The notes beneath the pieces are model-generated. The model searched no databases. It was not told the origin of the DNA and saw nothing but the letters and a program-made list of their open reading frames with translations. Positions 1-8,464 of a stretch of DNA of 64,000 bases are shown here, one piece after another. Position 1 is the first letter of the stretch. Every line of letters starts with the position of its first letter. The stretch lies in the NCBI RefSeq assembly GCF_031455295.1, contig NZ_JAVDSL010000001.1, forward strand, positions 62,001-126,000, read 5' to 3'. The stretch comes from Leifsonia sp. 1010. GTDB taxonomy: Bacteria > Actinomycetota > Actinomycetes > Actinomycetales > Microbacteriaceae. The position numbers and the translations under genes are program-made.

Positions 1-1
1 G

Positions 2-709
2 GCCTCCGTGCTCGAAGTCGTCTATCTGATCTTCAACGAGGGCTACTCGGCCACGGCCGGCGACGACTGGATGCGGCCCGACCTGTGCCGGGAGGCGCTG
101 CGGCTCGGCCGTGTGCTCGCTGAGCTGACACCGCGCGAGCCCGAGGTGCACGGACTCGTCGCGCTGATGGAGTTCCAGGCGTCGCGGCTCGGAGCCCGCA
201 CGGCCGAGGACGGCAGCCCGATCCTTCTCCAGGACCAGGACCGCGCTCGCTGGGACCGCCTCCTCATCGGCCGCGGCGTCGCGGCCCTGGAACGCTCCGA
301 CGCCCTGCGCCTCAGCAGGCGGCCGCCCGCCAGCCGCGGGCCGTACGCGCTGCAGGCGGCCATCGCGGCCTGCCACGCCACCGCACCGACCCCGGAGGCG
401 ACCGACTGGGAGGAGATCGTCGCGCTCTACGGCGCGCTCGGCGAGCTGCACCCGTCGGCCGTGGTCGAGCTCAACCGCGCGGTCGCCCTCTCGATGGCGT
501 ACGGGCCAGAGGCGGGGCTCGAAGTCGTCGACCGGCTGGCGATCGAAGGCGCCCTGGAGTCGTACCACCTGCTCCCGTCGGTGCGCGCCGACCTGCTGCT
601 CCGCCTCGGGCGACGCGACGAGGCACGGCATGAGTTCCAGCGCGCCGCCGCGATGACCGGCAACGCCCGCGAACGGGAGCTGCTGCTGGCGCGGGCCGAG
701 GAAGCCTGA
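2..709 (+). CDS. ECF42-type RNA polymerase sigma factor, C-terminal part (5' truncated by window)
   Basis: The frame is open from base 2 with no start, so only the last 235 codons are here. The fragment opens with ASVLEVVYLIFNEGYSA, a hallmark of the conserved DUF6596-type extension that follows sigma4 in ECF42 factors, and continues as a TPR-like helical region (ELNRAVALSMAYG, LGRRDEARHEFQRA). Family members are about 400-430 residues, and this extension is needed for their activity. They usually sit beside a YCII/DGPF-domain gene, which would lie upstream of the window. The sigma2 and sigma4 domains cannot be seen. A 16 bp direct repeat (705-720 and 721-736) overlaps the stop codon. Confidence 0.85.
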   Translation, partial: ASVLEVVYLIFNEGYSATAGDDWMRPDLCREALRLGRVLAELTPREPEVHGLVALMEFQASRLGARTAEDGSPILLQDQDRARWDRLLIGRGVAALERSDALRLSRRPPASRGPYALQAAIAACHATAPTPEATDWEEIVALYGALGELHPSAVVELNRAVALSMAYGPEAGLEVVDRLAIEGALESYHLLPSVRADLLLRLGRRDEARHEFQRAAAMTGNARERELLLARAEEA

Positions 710-794
710 GCCCGAAGAACCCTGAGCCCGAAGAACCCTGGGGAACCGCCCATCCCCTGGCCTCCTCACCGCTTCCCGGGGTGAGACTGAGAGC

Positions 795-1361
795 ATGCGC
801 GTGCTCCTCAAGCTGACCCTCGACTGCGATCCGGATGCCGCCTGGCGTGCCCTCCAGAGCCCGACGGCATTCCGCGAGGTAGCCCTGCCGTGGCTCGACT
901 TCCGGTCGGACGAGCCCGGCGGGTTCCCGACACGGTGGGGTTCGGAGCACCGAGTCCGGGTGAAGGCCCTCGGTGCGTTCACCGTCGGCACGCAGGCCAT
1001 TCGGCTGGACACCCTGCGGTCGACCGATCCGCGCGAGCAGGCGACGCGCATCCTGCACGACAGCGGCGGGGGAACCGGCGGGATGCTCTCCGCGATCCCG
1101 CGGCTCGACCACCGGATGGCGATCGCGCCCGACCCGGCCGGTCCGGACGAGAACGGGCGGCTGCGGACCCTCTACCGCGACCAGCTGATCGTGCGTGCCG
1201 GAGCCCTCACGCCCTTCGCCTGGTACGCCTTCTGGCTGTTCTGGCAGTGGCGCGGCGTGCGCCTCCGGCAGCTGGCGCCCACCTGGGCCTACGATCCCGA
1301 AGTGCGGACCCCGGCAGACGCGGAGCCCGCAGGCGACACCACGACCCCGGAGGAACGATGA
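795..1361 (+). CDS. Hypothetical protein, possibly SRPBCC-like
   Basis: A 188-residue soluble protein. The opening MRVLLKLTLDCDPDAAWRAL followed by a PTAFREV segment resembles the first strand and helix of SRPBCC/polyketide-cyclase folds, where a DAAW-type motif is frequent; this is weak. There is one aromatic-rich helix (FAWYAFWLFWQWRGVRLRQLAP) that may form part of the ligand pocket or touch a membrane. The stop overlaps the ATG of the next gene (ATGA at 1358-1361), so the two are translationally coupled. Function unknown. Confidence 0.7.
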   Translation: MRVLLKLTLDCDPDAAWRALQSPTAFREVALPWLDFRSDEPGGFPTRWGSEHRVRVKALGAFTVGTQAIRLDTLRSTDPREQATRILHDSGGGTGGMLSAIPRLDHRMAIAPDPAGPDENGRLRTLYRDQLIVRAGALTPFAWYAFWLFWQWRGVRLRQLAPTWAYDPEVRTPADAEPAGDTTTPEER

Positions 1362-2068
1362 CGAACGCCGAACCCGCCACGGGCGGAGCGGAGGGCAGCA
1401 GCGCGGCCGCGCGGCCCGCCCGCGCTGTCACCGCCGTGCAGACCGCGGACTGGCGACGGCGTGTGTTCGCGCTGTACGCCTCCGTCCGGCGGCTCGCCGC
1501 CCACGACCCCGCGGAAGCCCACGCGCACTGGGTGTCGTGCCGCAACGACCTGTTCTCGTCGCATCCCGCTTCACCACTGTTGCCGGAGGACCTGGAGGGC
1601 TTCACCGGCCTGCCCGTCACCCGGTACGACCCCGACTGGCGGTTCGAGCTGCCCATCCAGCCGGCCGTCGAGGAGGTGCGGATGGATGTGGAGACGGGCA
1701 CCGACGGAGTGGTGCCCTTCGAGCTGCTCGGCACGGTCCGCGTCCCGCTGGCGGGCACGCTCGACGTGTGGCGGCTCTCGTCGTACGGCGGCGGGCTGTT
1801 CGTGCCTGTGAAGGATGCGCTGGCCGGGCGGCCCGGCGGAACCTACGGCGGCGGCCGCTACCTGATCGACACGATCAAGGGCGCCGACCTCGGGCTCGAC
1901 ACGGACGACGGCGAGGCCTCGCTCGTGCTCGACTTCAACTTCGCCTACAACCCGTCGTGCGCGTACGACCCCGCGTGGGCGTGCCCGCTCGCGCAGGCCG
2001 GCAACACCCTCCCCGTCGAGATCCCGGTCGGCGAGCGCTACGCCGGCGCCGCCGCCCACAGCTCCTGA
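1358..2068 (+). CDS. DUF1684 domain protein
   Basis: 236 residues. After a low-complexity Ala/Gly-rich first 30 residues, the protein carries the DUF1684 pattern: a helix with WRRRVFALYASVR, the RNDLFSSHPASPLLPED segment, a beta-rich middle, GGTYGGGRYLIDTIKGAD, and the C-terminal FNFAYNPSCAYDPAWACPLA with NTLPVEIPVGE. The FNFAYNPSCAY..W.CP..P.N.LP.PI.AGE pattern is the family signature. The biochemical role of DUF1684 is not established. It starts inside the stop of the preceding gene and ends at a convergent hairpin shared with the helicase gene on the other strand. Confidence 0.85.
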   Translation: MTNAEPATGGAEGSSAAARPARAVTAVQTADWRRRVFALYASVRRLAAHDPAEAHAHWVSCRNDLFSSHPASPLLPEDLEGFTGLPVTRYDPDWRFELPIQPAVEEVRMDVETGTDGVVPFELLGTVRVPLAGTLDVWRLSSYGGGLFVPVKDALAGRPGGTYGGGRYLIDTIKGADLGLDTDDGEASLVLDFNFAYNPSCAYDPAWACPLAQAGNTLPVEIPVGERYAGAAAHSS

Positions 2069-2112
2069 CTTTTTCGGCCTCCCGACGCCGATTCGTGCGA
2101 AAAACTCAGGAG
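2062..2112. terminator. Bidirectional hairpin terminator between DUF1684 and HelD genes
   Basis: Arms 2062-2076 and 2098-2112 pair over 15 bp with a single mismatch (CTCCTGACTTTTTCG against CGAAAAACTCAGGAG). The T-run lies inside the arm, giving a U-run-like stretch for both convergent transcripts. The 5' arm begins inside the last codons of the DUF1684 gene. Confidence 0.7.
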
Positions 2113-2134
2113 CGGATGGCCTGTGGGATGAAGG

Positions 2135-4384
2135 TCAGCGGGAGACGAGGGTGAGGCGCTGGGTCGGGCGGGTCATCGCGACGTAGAGGGACGCGGCCCC
2201 GCGCGGCGACTCGGTGGCCAGCGCATCGGGGTCGGCCAGCACCACGGCGTCGAACTCGAGACCCTTGGCCTCGTAGCCGGTCAGCACGGCGATCGGGCGC
2301 CCGAGGCCGGTCGCGCCCCGGCCGGCGGCGTCGCCGAAACGCTCCTCCACCGTCGCGGCGACCGCTGGGAGGTCCGCCTCGGTCGTGATCACCGCGAGCG
2401 TGCCGCCCGCATCGATGCCGCGGTCGTGCGCAACGGCGTCGGCGACGGCGGCGGCGAGCGTCGCATCCCCGCCATCCGCATCCCCGCCGTCCGCCCGGAC
2501 CCGGCGAATCGGCCAGTCGCCCTCGCGGACGGCGCGCGTCGGCGTGATCGGCAGGCCGGCGGAGGCGGCGATGCGCTCCGCTTCGCGGGTGATCTGCGCG
2601 GGCGTCCGGTAGTTGACCGTCAGCTCCTCCAGCCGCCAGGCGTCCTTGAAGATCGGGTTCAGCGCATCCTGCCAGCTGGTCGCACCGGAGGCGGACGCCA
2701 CCTGGGCGATGTCGCCGACGATGGTGAACGACTTCATCGGGCAGCGTCGCACGAGCACCCGCCACTGCATCGGCGACAGCTCCTGCGCCTCGTCCACCAC
2801 GACGTGGCCGTAGGTCCAGCTGCGGTCGGCGGCGGCGCGCTCCGCGGTCGTGCCGCGATCGGCCTGCTCGGCGAAGCCGTCGGCCAGCTGCTCGGCGCTG
2901 ACCAGCCCCTGCACGCCCATGTTGCGGATGGCCGCGCGCGCGTTCTCCAGGTCGCGCTTGCGCTGACGGTCGCGCTCGCGGTCGGCTGGGTCCGGCCGGC
3001 CCGGGAAGTCGCCCAGCAGCTCGGCCGCTTCGTCCAGCAGGGGGACGTCCGAGACGGTGAACGGCTCGGTGCGGTCGCGGCGGAGCGCATCCCGTTGCTG
3101 CTGCGACCAGCGCGGGGTCAGCTCCGCCAGCCACGCGGGGCGCGCATAGAGGTCCTGCAGCAGCTTCTGCGGTGTCAGCGGAAGCCACGCCGTGTTGAGG
3201 AGCACGCGGACGTCGTACGAAGTGCGCAGGTCCTCCCGGAGCACCTTGAGGTCGGCGTCGTCGATGGTCGACCCCGAAGCGCGCAGCTGCGCCGCGAGCT
3301 GATCGGTGAGCTCCGAGAGGGCGTTCTTCACGAATGTCACCCGCGCGACGTTGTGCGGCTTTCCGGTGCGCTGGGCCTTCGCGATGGCGCGCTGGATGAG
3401 GTCCGGCGGGACCACCAGACGCTCGTTGTCGACGACGATCGTCTGCTCCTCATCCGGCGCCTTCTGCCGCGACTTCACGGCCCGCGAGAGCAGTCGGGCC
3501 ATCTGGGCCGAGCCCTTCAGCACCGCGGCCTCCGGAGCATCCTCGGCCGTCGCCTCGACACCCGGGAACAGCTCACCGAGCGTCGACATCACCACGCCCG
3601 TCTCGCCGAGCGACGGCAGCACCGCCTCGATGTAGCGCAGGAACGCCGTCGACGGACCGACGACCAGCACACCGGAGGTGCTCAGCCGCTGGCGGTTCGC
3701 GTACAGCAGGTATGCGGCGCGGTGCAGAGCCACCGCCGTCTTGCCCGTGCCCGGCCCGCCCTGCACGACCAGCGCGCCACGGAGGTCGGAGCGGATGATG
3801 CGGTCCTGCTCGGCCTGGATGGTCGCGACGATGTCGTGCATCCGGCCGGTCCGCTGTGCCGTCAGCGCGGCGAGCAGGGCGCCCTCGCCCTGCACCTGCT
3901 CCTCGGCGCGGTCGCCGTCGAGCAGCGCCTCGTCGAAGACCTCGTCGTCGATGCGGGTGACTTGGCGGCCCGACATGGTCAGGTGGCGCCGCGCGCGGAC
4001 CCCCATCGGCTCGCTCGCCGTCGCCTGGTAGAAGGCGCCGGCCTGCTGGGCCCGCCAGTCGACGAGGAGGGAGCGCTGGTCGTCGTCGCGCAGGCCGACG
4101 CGCCCGATGTAGCGGTGGTCGGAGCCGTCAACGGGCTCCTCCAGCAGCAGGCGGCCGAACACGAGACGCGCATCCACATCCCGCAACTGCGTTAGCTGGT
4201 CCTCGTAGAGACGCGCGAAGGCGTCGCGTTCGCTGCGCGCCTGATGGTTGCTCCCGACGCTGTCGCGGCGCACGCGGGCCAGCCGCTCCTCCGTCTCGGC
4301 ACGCAGTTCGTCGAGCCGCTGATACAGCCCAGCGACCACGGCGCGCTCGCGTTCGAGCTCCGATTCCAGCACGCCCATGGCCAC
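2135..4384 (-). CDS. helD: HelD-like superfamily 1 helicase (RNA polymerase recycling factor type)
   Basis: 749 residues, close to the size of actinobacterial HelD proteins. An N-terminal coiled coil (about 1-65, rich in E/R/L) would enter the RNA polymerase secondary channel in this family. Walker A is GGPGTGKT at 209-216, a DEAQ Walker B follows near 530 (VVVDEAQELSP), then NYRTPAQI (motif IV region) and the C-terminal GLEFDAVVL and YVAMTRPTQRL motifs of UvrD/Rep-like proteins. Known HelD proteins use ATP to release stalled RNA polymerase from nucleic acid, and some confer rifampicin tolerance. The ATG at 4384 has a GAGAGG ribosome site 6 nt upstream; a second ATG lies two codons later. Acidic Asp/Gly-rich inserts (DGGDADGGDAT) occur late in the protein. 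Confidence 0.88.
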   Translation of the reverse strand: MAMGVLESELERERAVVAGLYQRLDELRAETEERLARVRRDSVGSNHQARSERDAFARLYEDQLTQLRDVDARLVFGRLLLEEPVDGSDHRYIGRVGLRDDDQRSLLVDWRAQQAGAFYQATASEPMGVRARRHLTMSGRQVTRIDDEVFDEALLDGDRAEEQVQGEGALLAALTAQRTGRMHDIVATIQAEQDRIIRSDLRGALVVQGGPGTGKTAVALHRAAYLLYANRQRLSTSGVLVVGPSTAFLRYIEAVLPSLGETGVVMSTLGELFPGVEATAEDAPEAAVLKGSAQMARLLSRAVKSRQKAPDEEQTIVVDNERLVVPPDLIQRAIAKAQRTGKPHNVARVTFVKNALSELTDQLAAQLRASGSTIDDADLKVLREDLRTSYDVRVLLNTAWLPLTPQKLLQDLYARPAWLAELTPRWSQQQRDALRRDRTEPFTVSDVPLLDEAAELLGDFPGRPDPADRERDRQRKRDLENARAAIRNMGVQGLVSAEQLADGFAEQADRGTTAERAAADRSWTYGHVVVDEAQELSPMQWRVLVRRCPMKSFTIVGDIAQVASASGATSWQDALNPIFKDAWRLEELTVNYRTPAQITREAERIAASAGLPITPTRAVREGDWPIRRVRADGGDADGGDATLAAAVADAVAHDRGIDAGGTLAVITTEADLPAVAATVEERFGDAAGRGATGLGRPIAVLTGYEAKGLEFDAVVLADPDALATESPRGAASLYVAMTRPTQRLTLVSR

Positions 4385-4636
4385 CTCTCGTTTCCGGGCC
4401 GACAGTCTACGACCTCCGGATGCGAGTGCGCTCCCAGCACTCGTACGGCCGGATGCTCTAGGGTGGAGGAAGCGGGCGACGATTCTGCCCGCGGCGTCGT
4501 AGAACGCTTCGCGTCGCGCCGGGCCATGTCCCCGCCACGCTTCTCTTCATACGGCGAACGATCGCGCCGCTCGGTGCGCTCGCCATTCACCCCGGTCCGC
4601 TACTGCCGACCGGGTCCATGCCTGAAAGGCACATCC

Positions 4637-6253
4637 TTGACTCTCTCCTTCGCCGAACTCGGCGTACCCGCTCCGCTCGTCGCCGTCCTGACGGCCGACG
4701 GCAAGACCACCCCGTTCCCGATCCAGGCCGACACGCTGCCCGACGCCCTCGCGGGCAAGGACGTGCTGGGCCGCGGCAAGACCGGTTCGGGCAAGACCAT
4801 CGCGTTCGCCCTGCCGCTCGTCGCGCGCCTCGGCACCGTCCTCGCCGGCGGCCGCCGTCGCCCCGGACGCCCGCTGGCCCTCGTGCTCGCACCGACCCGC
4901 GAGCTGGCGACCCAGATCGCGACCACCTTCCGTCCGCTCGCCGACGCCTACGGGCTGCGCGTCTCCACCGTCTTCGGCGGCGTCTCGCAGAACAAGCAGG
5001 TCGCCGAGCTGAAGGCCGGCGTCGACATCCTCGTCGCCTGCCCCGGACGCCTTGAAGACCTCATGAAGCAGGGATACGTGAACCTCGACGCCGTCGAGAT
5101 CACCGTGCTCGACGAGGCCGACCACATGGCCGACCTCGGCTTCCTGCCGGTCGTCACGCGCATCCTCACCGCAACGCCCACCGACGGGCAGCGCCTGCTG
5201 TTCTCGGCCACGCTCGACAACGGTGTGGACAAGCTCGTCAAGCGCTTCCTGCACTCCCCCGTGCTGCACTCCGTCGACGACGCGAACAGCCCGGTCGAGG
5301 CGATGACCCACCACGTGCTGCAGGTGGAGACGCCGGACGAGAAGAAGGACCTGGTGGAGGCGCTCGCCTCGGGCACCGGCCGCCGCATCCTCTTCACCCG
5401 CACCAAGCACCAGGCCAAGAAGCTCGCCAAGCAGCTCACCGCGTCCGGAATCCCGGCCGTGGACCTGCACGGCAACCTCGCCCAGGGCGCCCGCGACCGC
5501 AACCTGGCCGCCTTCGGCGAGGGTGACGTGAAGGTGCTCGTCGCCACCGACGTCGCCGCCCGCGGCGTGCACGTCGACAACGTCGAGCTGGTCGTCCACG
5601 TCGACCCGCCGGCGGAGCACAAGGCGTACCTCCACCGTTCCGGCCGCACGGCCCGCGCGGGCAGCGCCGGTGACGTCGTCACCGTCATGCTCTCGAACCA
5701 GGCTTCCGATGTGAAGACGCTGCTCCGCAAGGCGGCCATCGACGCCACCCCGCAGCGCGTCACCGCGACCTCCGCCGCCGTCACCGCGCTCGTCGGCGAC
5801 GTCGCTCCCCGCGTCGCCCCGTCGCTCCGCGAGGAGCGCACCGGTGGCGGCGTATCGCAGGGTGCGAACGCTCAGCGCAAGCGCGCCCGGCGCGCCGGTG
5901 GCCAGGGCGGCGGCTCGGCCTCCGGTTCGGGCCGTGGCGGGCAGGGTGCCGGTTCGGGCCGTGGCGGCCAGGGTGCCGGTTCGGGCCGCGGCGGCCAGGG
6001 TGCGGGTTCGGGCCGTAGCGGCCAGGGTGCCGGTAACGGCTCCGGTCGCGGCGCAGGCAACGGCTCCGGCTCGCACGGCGCCACCGCGGGCGGCGGCACC
6101 GGCGGCGGCTCGCGCCGTCGCGGCGGCTCGCAGCGTCCCGCGGGCGCTCAGTCGGCCGGCACCTCGCGCTCCGGCGGAGCACCCCGGGCGACCGCGGGCC
6201 ACGGCGACACCTCGGTGCGTCGCGGCAACGGCTCCCGCCGCGCGCAGGGCTGA
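4637..6253 (+). CDS. DEAD-box ATP-dependent RNA helicase with Gly/Arg-rich repeat tail
   Basis: 538 residues from the chosen TTG start at 4637, preceded by GAAAGG at 4624-4629; no ATG lies in frame nearby. Visible motifs are the Q motif (PFPIQADTLP), motif I GKTGSGKT near 47-54, PTRELATQ, LDEAD near 155, SAT (LLFSATLD), and motif VI HRSGRTARAG. These define a DEAD-box RNA helicase, RhlE/SrmB-like, with a likely role in RNA unwinding, ribosome assembly or cold adaptation. The last ~150 residues are a basic, Gly/Ser/Arg-rich disordered tail containing four exact-length GSGRGGQGA repeats, a form typical of RNA-binding RGG tails. A strong hairpin terminator follows the stop. The opposite-strand ORF here is an antisense shadow. 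Confidence 0.88.
   Translation: MTLSFAELGVPAPLVAVLTADGKTTPFPIQADTLPDALAGKDVLGRGKTGSGKTIAFALPLVARLGTVLAGGRRRPGRPLALVLAPTRELATQIATTFRPLADAYGLRVSTVFGGVSQNKQVAELKAGVDILVACPGRLEDLMKQGYVNLDAVEITVLDEADHMADLGFLPVVTRILTATPTDGQRLLFSATLDNGVDKLVKRFLHSPVLHSVDDANSPVEAMTHHVLQVETPDEKKDLVEALASGTGRRILFTRTKHQAKKLAKQLTASGIPAVDLHGNLAQGARDRNLAAFGEGDVKVLVATDVAARGVHVDNVELVVHVDPPAEHKAYLHRSGRTARAGSAGDVVTVMLSNQASDVKTLLRKAAIDATPQRVTATSAAVTALVGDVAPRVAPSLREERTGGGVSQGANAQRKRARRAGGQGGGSASGSGRGGQGAGSGRGGQGAGSGRGGQGAGSGRSGQGAGNGSGRGAGNGSGSHGATAGGGTGGGSRRRGGSQRPAGAQSAGTSRSGGAPRATAGHGDTSVRRGNGSRRAQG
5924..6031 (+). repeat. Four 27 bp in-frame tandem repeats (GSGRGGQGA)
   Basis: Units start at 5924, 5951, 5978 and 6005, each 27 bp beginning GGTTCGGGCC, encoding the nonapeptide GSGRGGQGA in the helicase tail (the last copy has Ser for Gly). 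Differences are mostly third-base changes. The copy number is likely to vary between strains by slippage. Confidence 0.9.
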
Positions 6254-6276
6254 CGCCCCGTTCCACACTCGCTCAG

Positions 6277-6305
6277 ACGCGGGCGTTCCGACGGAACGTC
6301 CGCGT
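6277..6305 (+). terminator. Rho-independent terminator of the DEAD-box helicase gene
   Basis: Arms 6277-6289 (ACGCGGGCGTTCC) and 6293-6305 pair over 13 bp with one G-U wobble, a 3-nt loop, and are followed by TTTGTC. Confidence 0.75.
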
Positions 6306-6351
6306 TTGTCGTCTCTGCCCGTCTCGCCCGTCTCTCCCCCGCTAGCCTCCT

Positions 6352-6895
6352 CCGTCGGAGATCAGCCGCCCACCGTCGGAGATACGGCTCCCGCCCCCGG
6401 CGAACCTCCTGCCCCACCGCGGCCTGCCGGAGATTTTCGACACTTTCTCCGACGCAAGCCCGCTCCGCGGGCGGGGCTCCCGTCGGGTCATTCCGGCACC
6501 GTCGGACTCCGGCGAGCTTCCGTCGGAGATTCGAGCCTTTCGTACGCGAACCTCCTGCCCGACCGCGGTCCCTCGGACATTTCGGCCACTTTCTCCGACG
6601 CAGGCCCATTCGCGGGCGGGGCTCCCGACGCGGCACTCCGCCACCGTCGGACTCCGGCGAGCTTGCGTCGGAGATCCGGGTGCCGCTACGGCGAATCTCC
6701 TGCCCGACCGCGGCCCGTCAGAGATTTCGGCCACTTTCTCCGACGCAGCCCACACGTGCGGGCGGGGGTTCCCGTCGCGGCACTCGGGCACCGTCGGACT
6801 CCGGCGAGCTTCCGTCGGATATTCGGGTCCCGCTACGGCGAATCTCCTGCCCGACCACGGCCCGTCGGAGATTTCGGCCACTTTCTCCGACGCAA
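6352..6895. repeat. Array of four imperfect ~146 bp tandem repeats, intergenic
   Basis: The 710 bp between the helicase and the TetR gene holds no convincing gene. It is filled by about four diverged copies of a ~146 bp unit. The marker CGAAYCTCCTGCCC begins at 6401, 6547, 6692 and 6839, a spacing of 146, 145 and 147 bp. Each unit contains a hairpin: CGTCGGAGA at 6863-6871 pairs with TCTCCGACG at 6884-6892 in the last copy, with near-identical pairs in the earlier copies. The units also share GGGCGGGGCTCCCGTC-like and CACCGTCGGACTCCGGCGAGCTT segments. Minus-strand ORFs across the array only mirror the repeats. Confidence 0.88.
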
Positions 6896-6963
6896 GGCTC
6901 TCTGAGGAGGGAGGGCAGAGACGGCCCGGCGTCCCCACCGCGCACAGGCGGCCGCGGCCGCGG

Positions 6964-7545
6964 TTACGCGGCCAGGCGCTCGACTCCCGCGATCACGCCG
7001 TCGATCAGCACGGCGTAGCTGCGGTCGAGGTCGTCCGGCAGGCCGAAGCCTCCGCCCAGTTCGAGCGTGATGAAACCGTGCACGGCGCTGCGCAGCATCC
7101 GGATCGCATCCACCAGTTCGTCATCGGGCAGCCCGAAGCCGCGCATCACCCCGGCGAGGACGGTCAGCGTCTCGTCGGCACGAGCGACGAGCTGCGCGTC
7201 GGCGGGGTCGGAGCTCGGCGCGAGCTGGGTGGCTGCGTACCGCCCCGGGTGGCGGTGAGCGAACGCGCGGATGGCGTCCGCCGCGGCCCGCACTGCATCC
7301 GGTCCCGCGCGACCGATCGTTGCGGCGGCGAGCACCCGGGTCAGTTCCGCCACCGAGGCCGTGGCGACCAGCCGGCGCAGATCATCCAGCGACGACACGT
7401 GCTTGTACAGGCTGGGGACGGCTACCCCCGCCCGACCGGCCACAGCGGCCAGCGTCAGCCGGTCGAAACCCGCGGTCCCGCCGTCGTCGACGAGGTCGAT
7501 GGCGACGGAGGCCACCGCCTCCCGCGTCAGTCCGGCCCTAGGCAC
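6964..7545 (-). CDS. TetR/AcrR family transcriptional regulator (WHG-type C-terminal domain)
   Basis: 193 residues from a GTG at 7545 (protein begins VPRAGLTREAVASVAIDLVDD); the longer upstream frame is a shadow of the hydrolase gene. The N-terminal HTH shows TLAAVAGRAGVAVPSLYKHV, the typical TetR recognition helix, and the C-terminal half resembles the WHG-type ligand domain. The start overlaps the last 8 bases of the upstream hydrolase gene, so the two form an operon with the regulator second. The palindrome at 8407-8423 just before the hydrolase is its likely operator, giving autoregulation. The inducer is unknown; probably a small hydrophobic ester or related substrate of the hydrolase. 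Confidence 0.87.
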   Translation of the reverse strand: MPRAGLTREAVASVAIDLVDDGGTAGFDRLTLAAVAGRAGVAVPSLYKHVSSLDDLRRLVATASVAELTRVLAAATIGRAGPDAVRAAADAIRAFAHRHPGRYAATQLAPSSDPADAQLVARADETLTVLAGVMRGFGLPDDELVDAIRMLRSAVHGFITLELGGGFGLPDDLDRSYAVLIDGVIAGVERLAA

Positions 7546-8398
7546 GGGCGGCCCACACAGCGTCCGCCGCGCGGCGTGCCGCGAGGAAGTCCAGCGTGCC
7601 GGGAACGATGACGTCCGGGCGCTGCGCGTGCGGATAGTGCGCCGCCTCGGGGACGCGGACGACGTCGGCGCCGATCGACTCCATCCAGGAGCACTCGGCG
7701 GCGACATCGCGGAAGTCGGGATCGAGATCGCCGACGAACGCCAGCATCGGCGCACGGACGTCACCCAGCCGCGGCTCCACCACCGAATGGGTGAGTTGCA
7801 GGGTGAGACGGCGGAAGCTGCGCAGTCGGCCGGGTTCGGAGAGGGAGGCACGGATCGCCGCGACGTGCTCGCCCAGCCACGGTGCGGTGCGGCCGCGGTT
7901 CAGCGTCCGGCGGTAGTACCCGGCCCACAGGGCGGCGCCCCACGGCTTGGCGAACATCCCGCGGTACAGCAGGTGCAGCAGGCCCGTGGCGAACCGGCCC
8001 ATCGCCGGGTCGCGCAGCAGCGGACCGTAGAGAACGAGACCGGAGACGAGGTCCGGGCGTTCCGCCGCAGCCCATGCTGCAGCAGCGGCACCCATCGAGT
8101 TGCCGAGCACGACGGCGGGACCGCCGAGTTCCTCGATCAGGGCGATGAGGTCCTGGGCGGTGGCGATGTCGCCGAACTCCGTGAAGGTGGTGTCCGAGTC
8201 GCCGTGAGCACGGAGGTCCGTCACGGCCACGCGGTACCCGGCGGCGACCAGCGGAGCGACCAGTTCGCGGTAGCTGGAGCGGAGGTCGCCCATGCCGGGC
8301 ACGGCGACCACGAGAGGGCCAGCGCCCTCGACGGTGAAGCTGACGCGCCCATGCGGACGCTCGAGGTAGCGCACCTGCGACTCGATGGAAGTATTCAT
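7538..8398 (-). CDS. Alpha/beta hydrolase fold protein
   Basis: 286 residues from ATG 8398 (MNTSIESQV). The nucleophile elbow is GNSMGAA, the oxyanion region is VPGMGDLRSSYRELV, the acid residue lies in FVGDLDPDF and the histidine in EAAHYPHAQRP, so the Ser-Asp-His set appears complete. This suits an esterase, haloalkane-dehalogenase-like or epoxide-hydrolase-like enzyme; the substrate cannot be read from sequence. It is the first gene of a two-gene operon with the TetR regulator at 6964-7545. A longer start reading through the operator is possible but would bury the palindrome inside the gene. Confidence 0.85.
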   Translation of the reverse strand: MNTSIESQVRYLERPHGRVSFTVEGAGPLVVAVPGMGDLRSSYRELVAPLVAAGYRVAVTDLRAHGDSDTTFTEFGDIATAQDLIALIEELGGPAVVLGNSMGAAAAAWAAAERPDLVSGLVLYGPLLRDPAMGRFATGLLHLLYRGMFAKPWGAALWAGYYRRTLNRGRTAPWLGEHVAAIRASLSEPGRLRSFRRLTLQLTHSVVEPRLGDVRAPMLAFVGDLDPDFRDVAAECSWMESIGADVVRVPEAAHYPHAQRPDVIVPGTLDFLAARRAADAVWAARA

Positions 8399-8406
8399 AG
8401 CCGTAA

Positions 8407-8423
8407 AGCTAATGCCATTAGCT
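8407..8423. promoter_or_regulatory. Palindromic operator (probable TetR site)
   Basis: AGCTAATGCCATTAGCT is a perfect inverted repeat with 7 bp arms and a 3 bp centre, AT-rich in a ~70% GC setting and ending 9 bases before the hydrolase ATG. This is the classic position for an autoregulating TetR. Confidence 0.7.
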
Positions 8424-8464
8424 AAAAGACGCAACAGGCAATTCGAGCCCGGGCCCGCCGCCGG

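Noticed and set aside
705-736. 16 bp direct duplication CCTGAGCCCGAAGAAC after the sigma factor
   Set aside because: Simple tandem duplication at a stop codon; no inverted arms and no sign of an attachment site.
4547-6268. A 573-codon minus-strand frame opposite the DEAD-box helicase
   Set aside because: Ala/Arg/Gly-rich antisense shadow without motifs; the plus strand has all helicase motifs.
6342-6938. A 198-codon minus-strand frame with internal repeats in the 146 bp array
   Set aside because: Its protein repeats are just the DNA repeats translated; overlapping frames on both strands show the same, and no ribosome site or conserved fold is visible.
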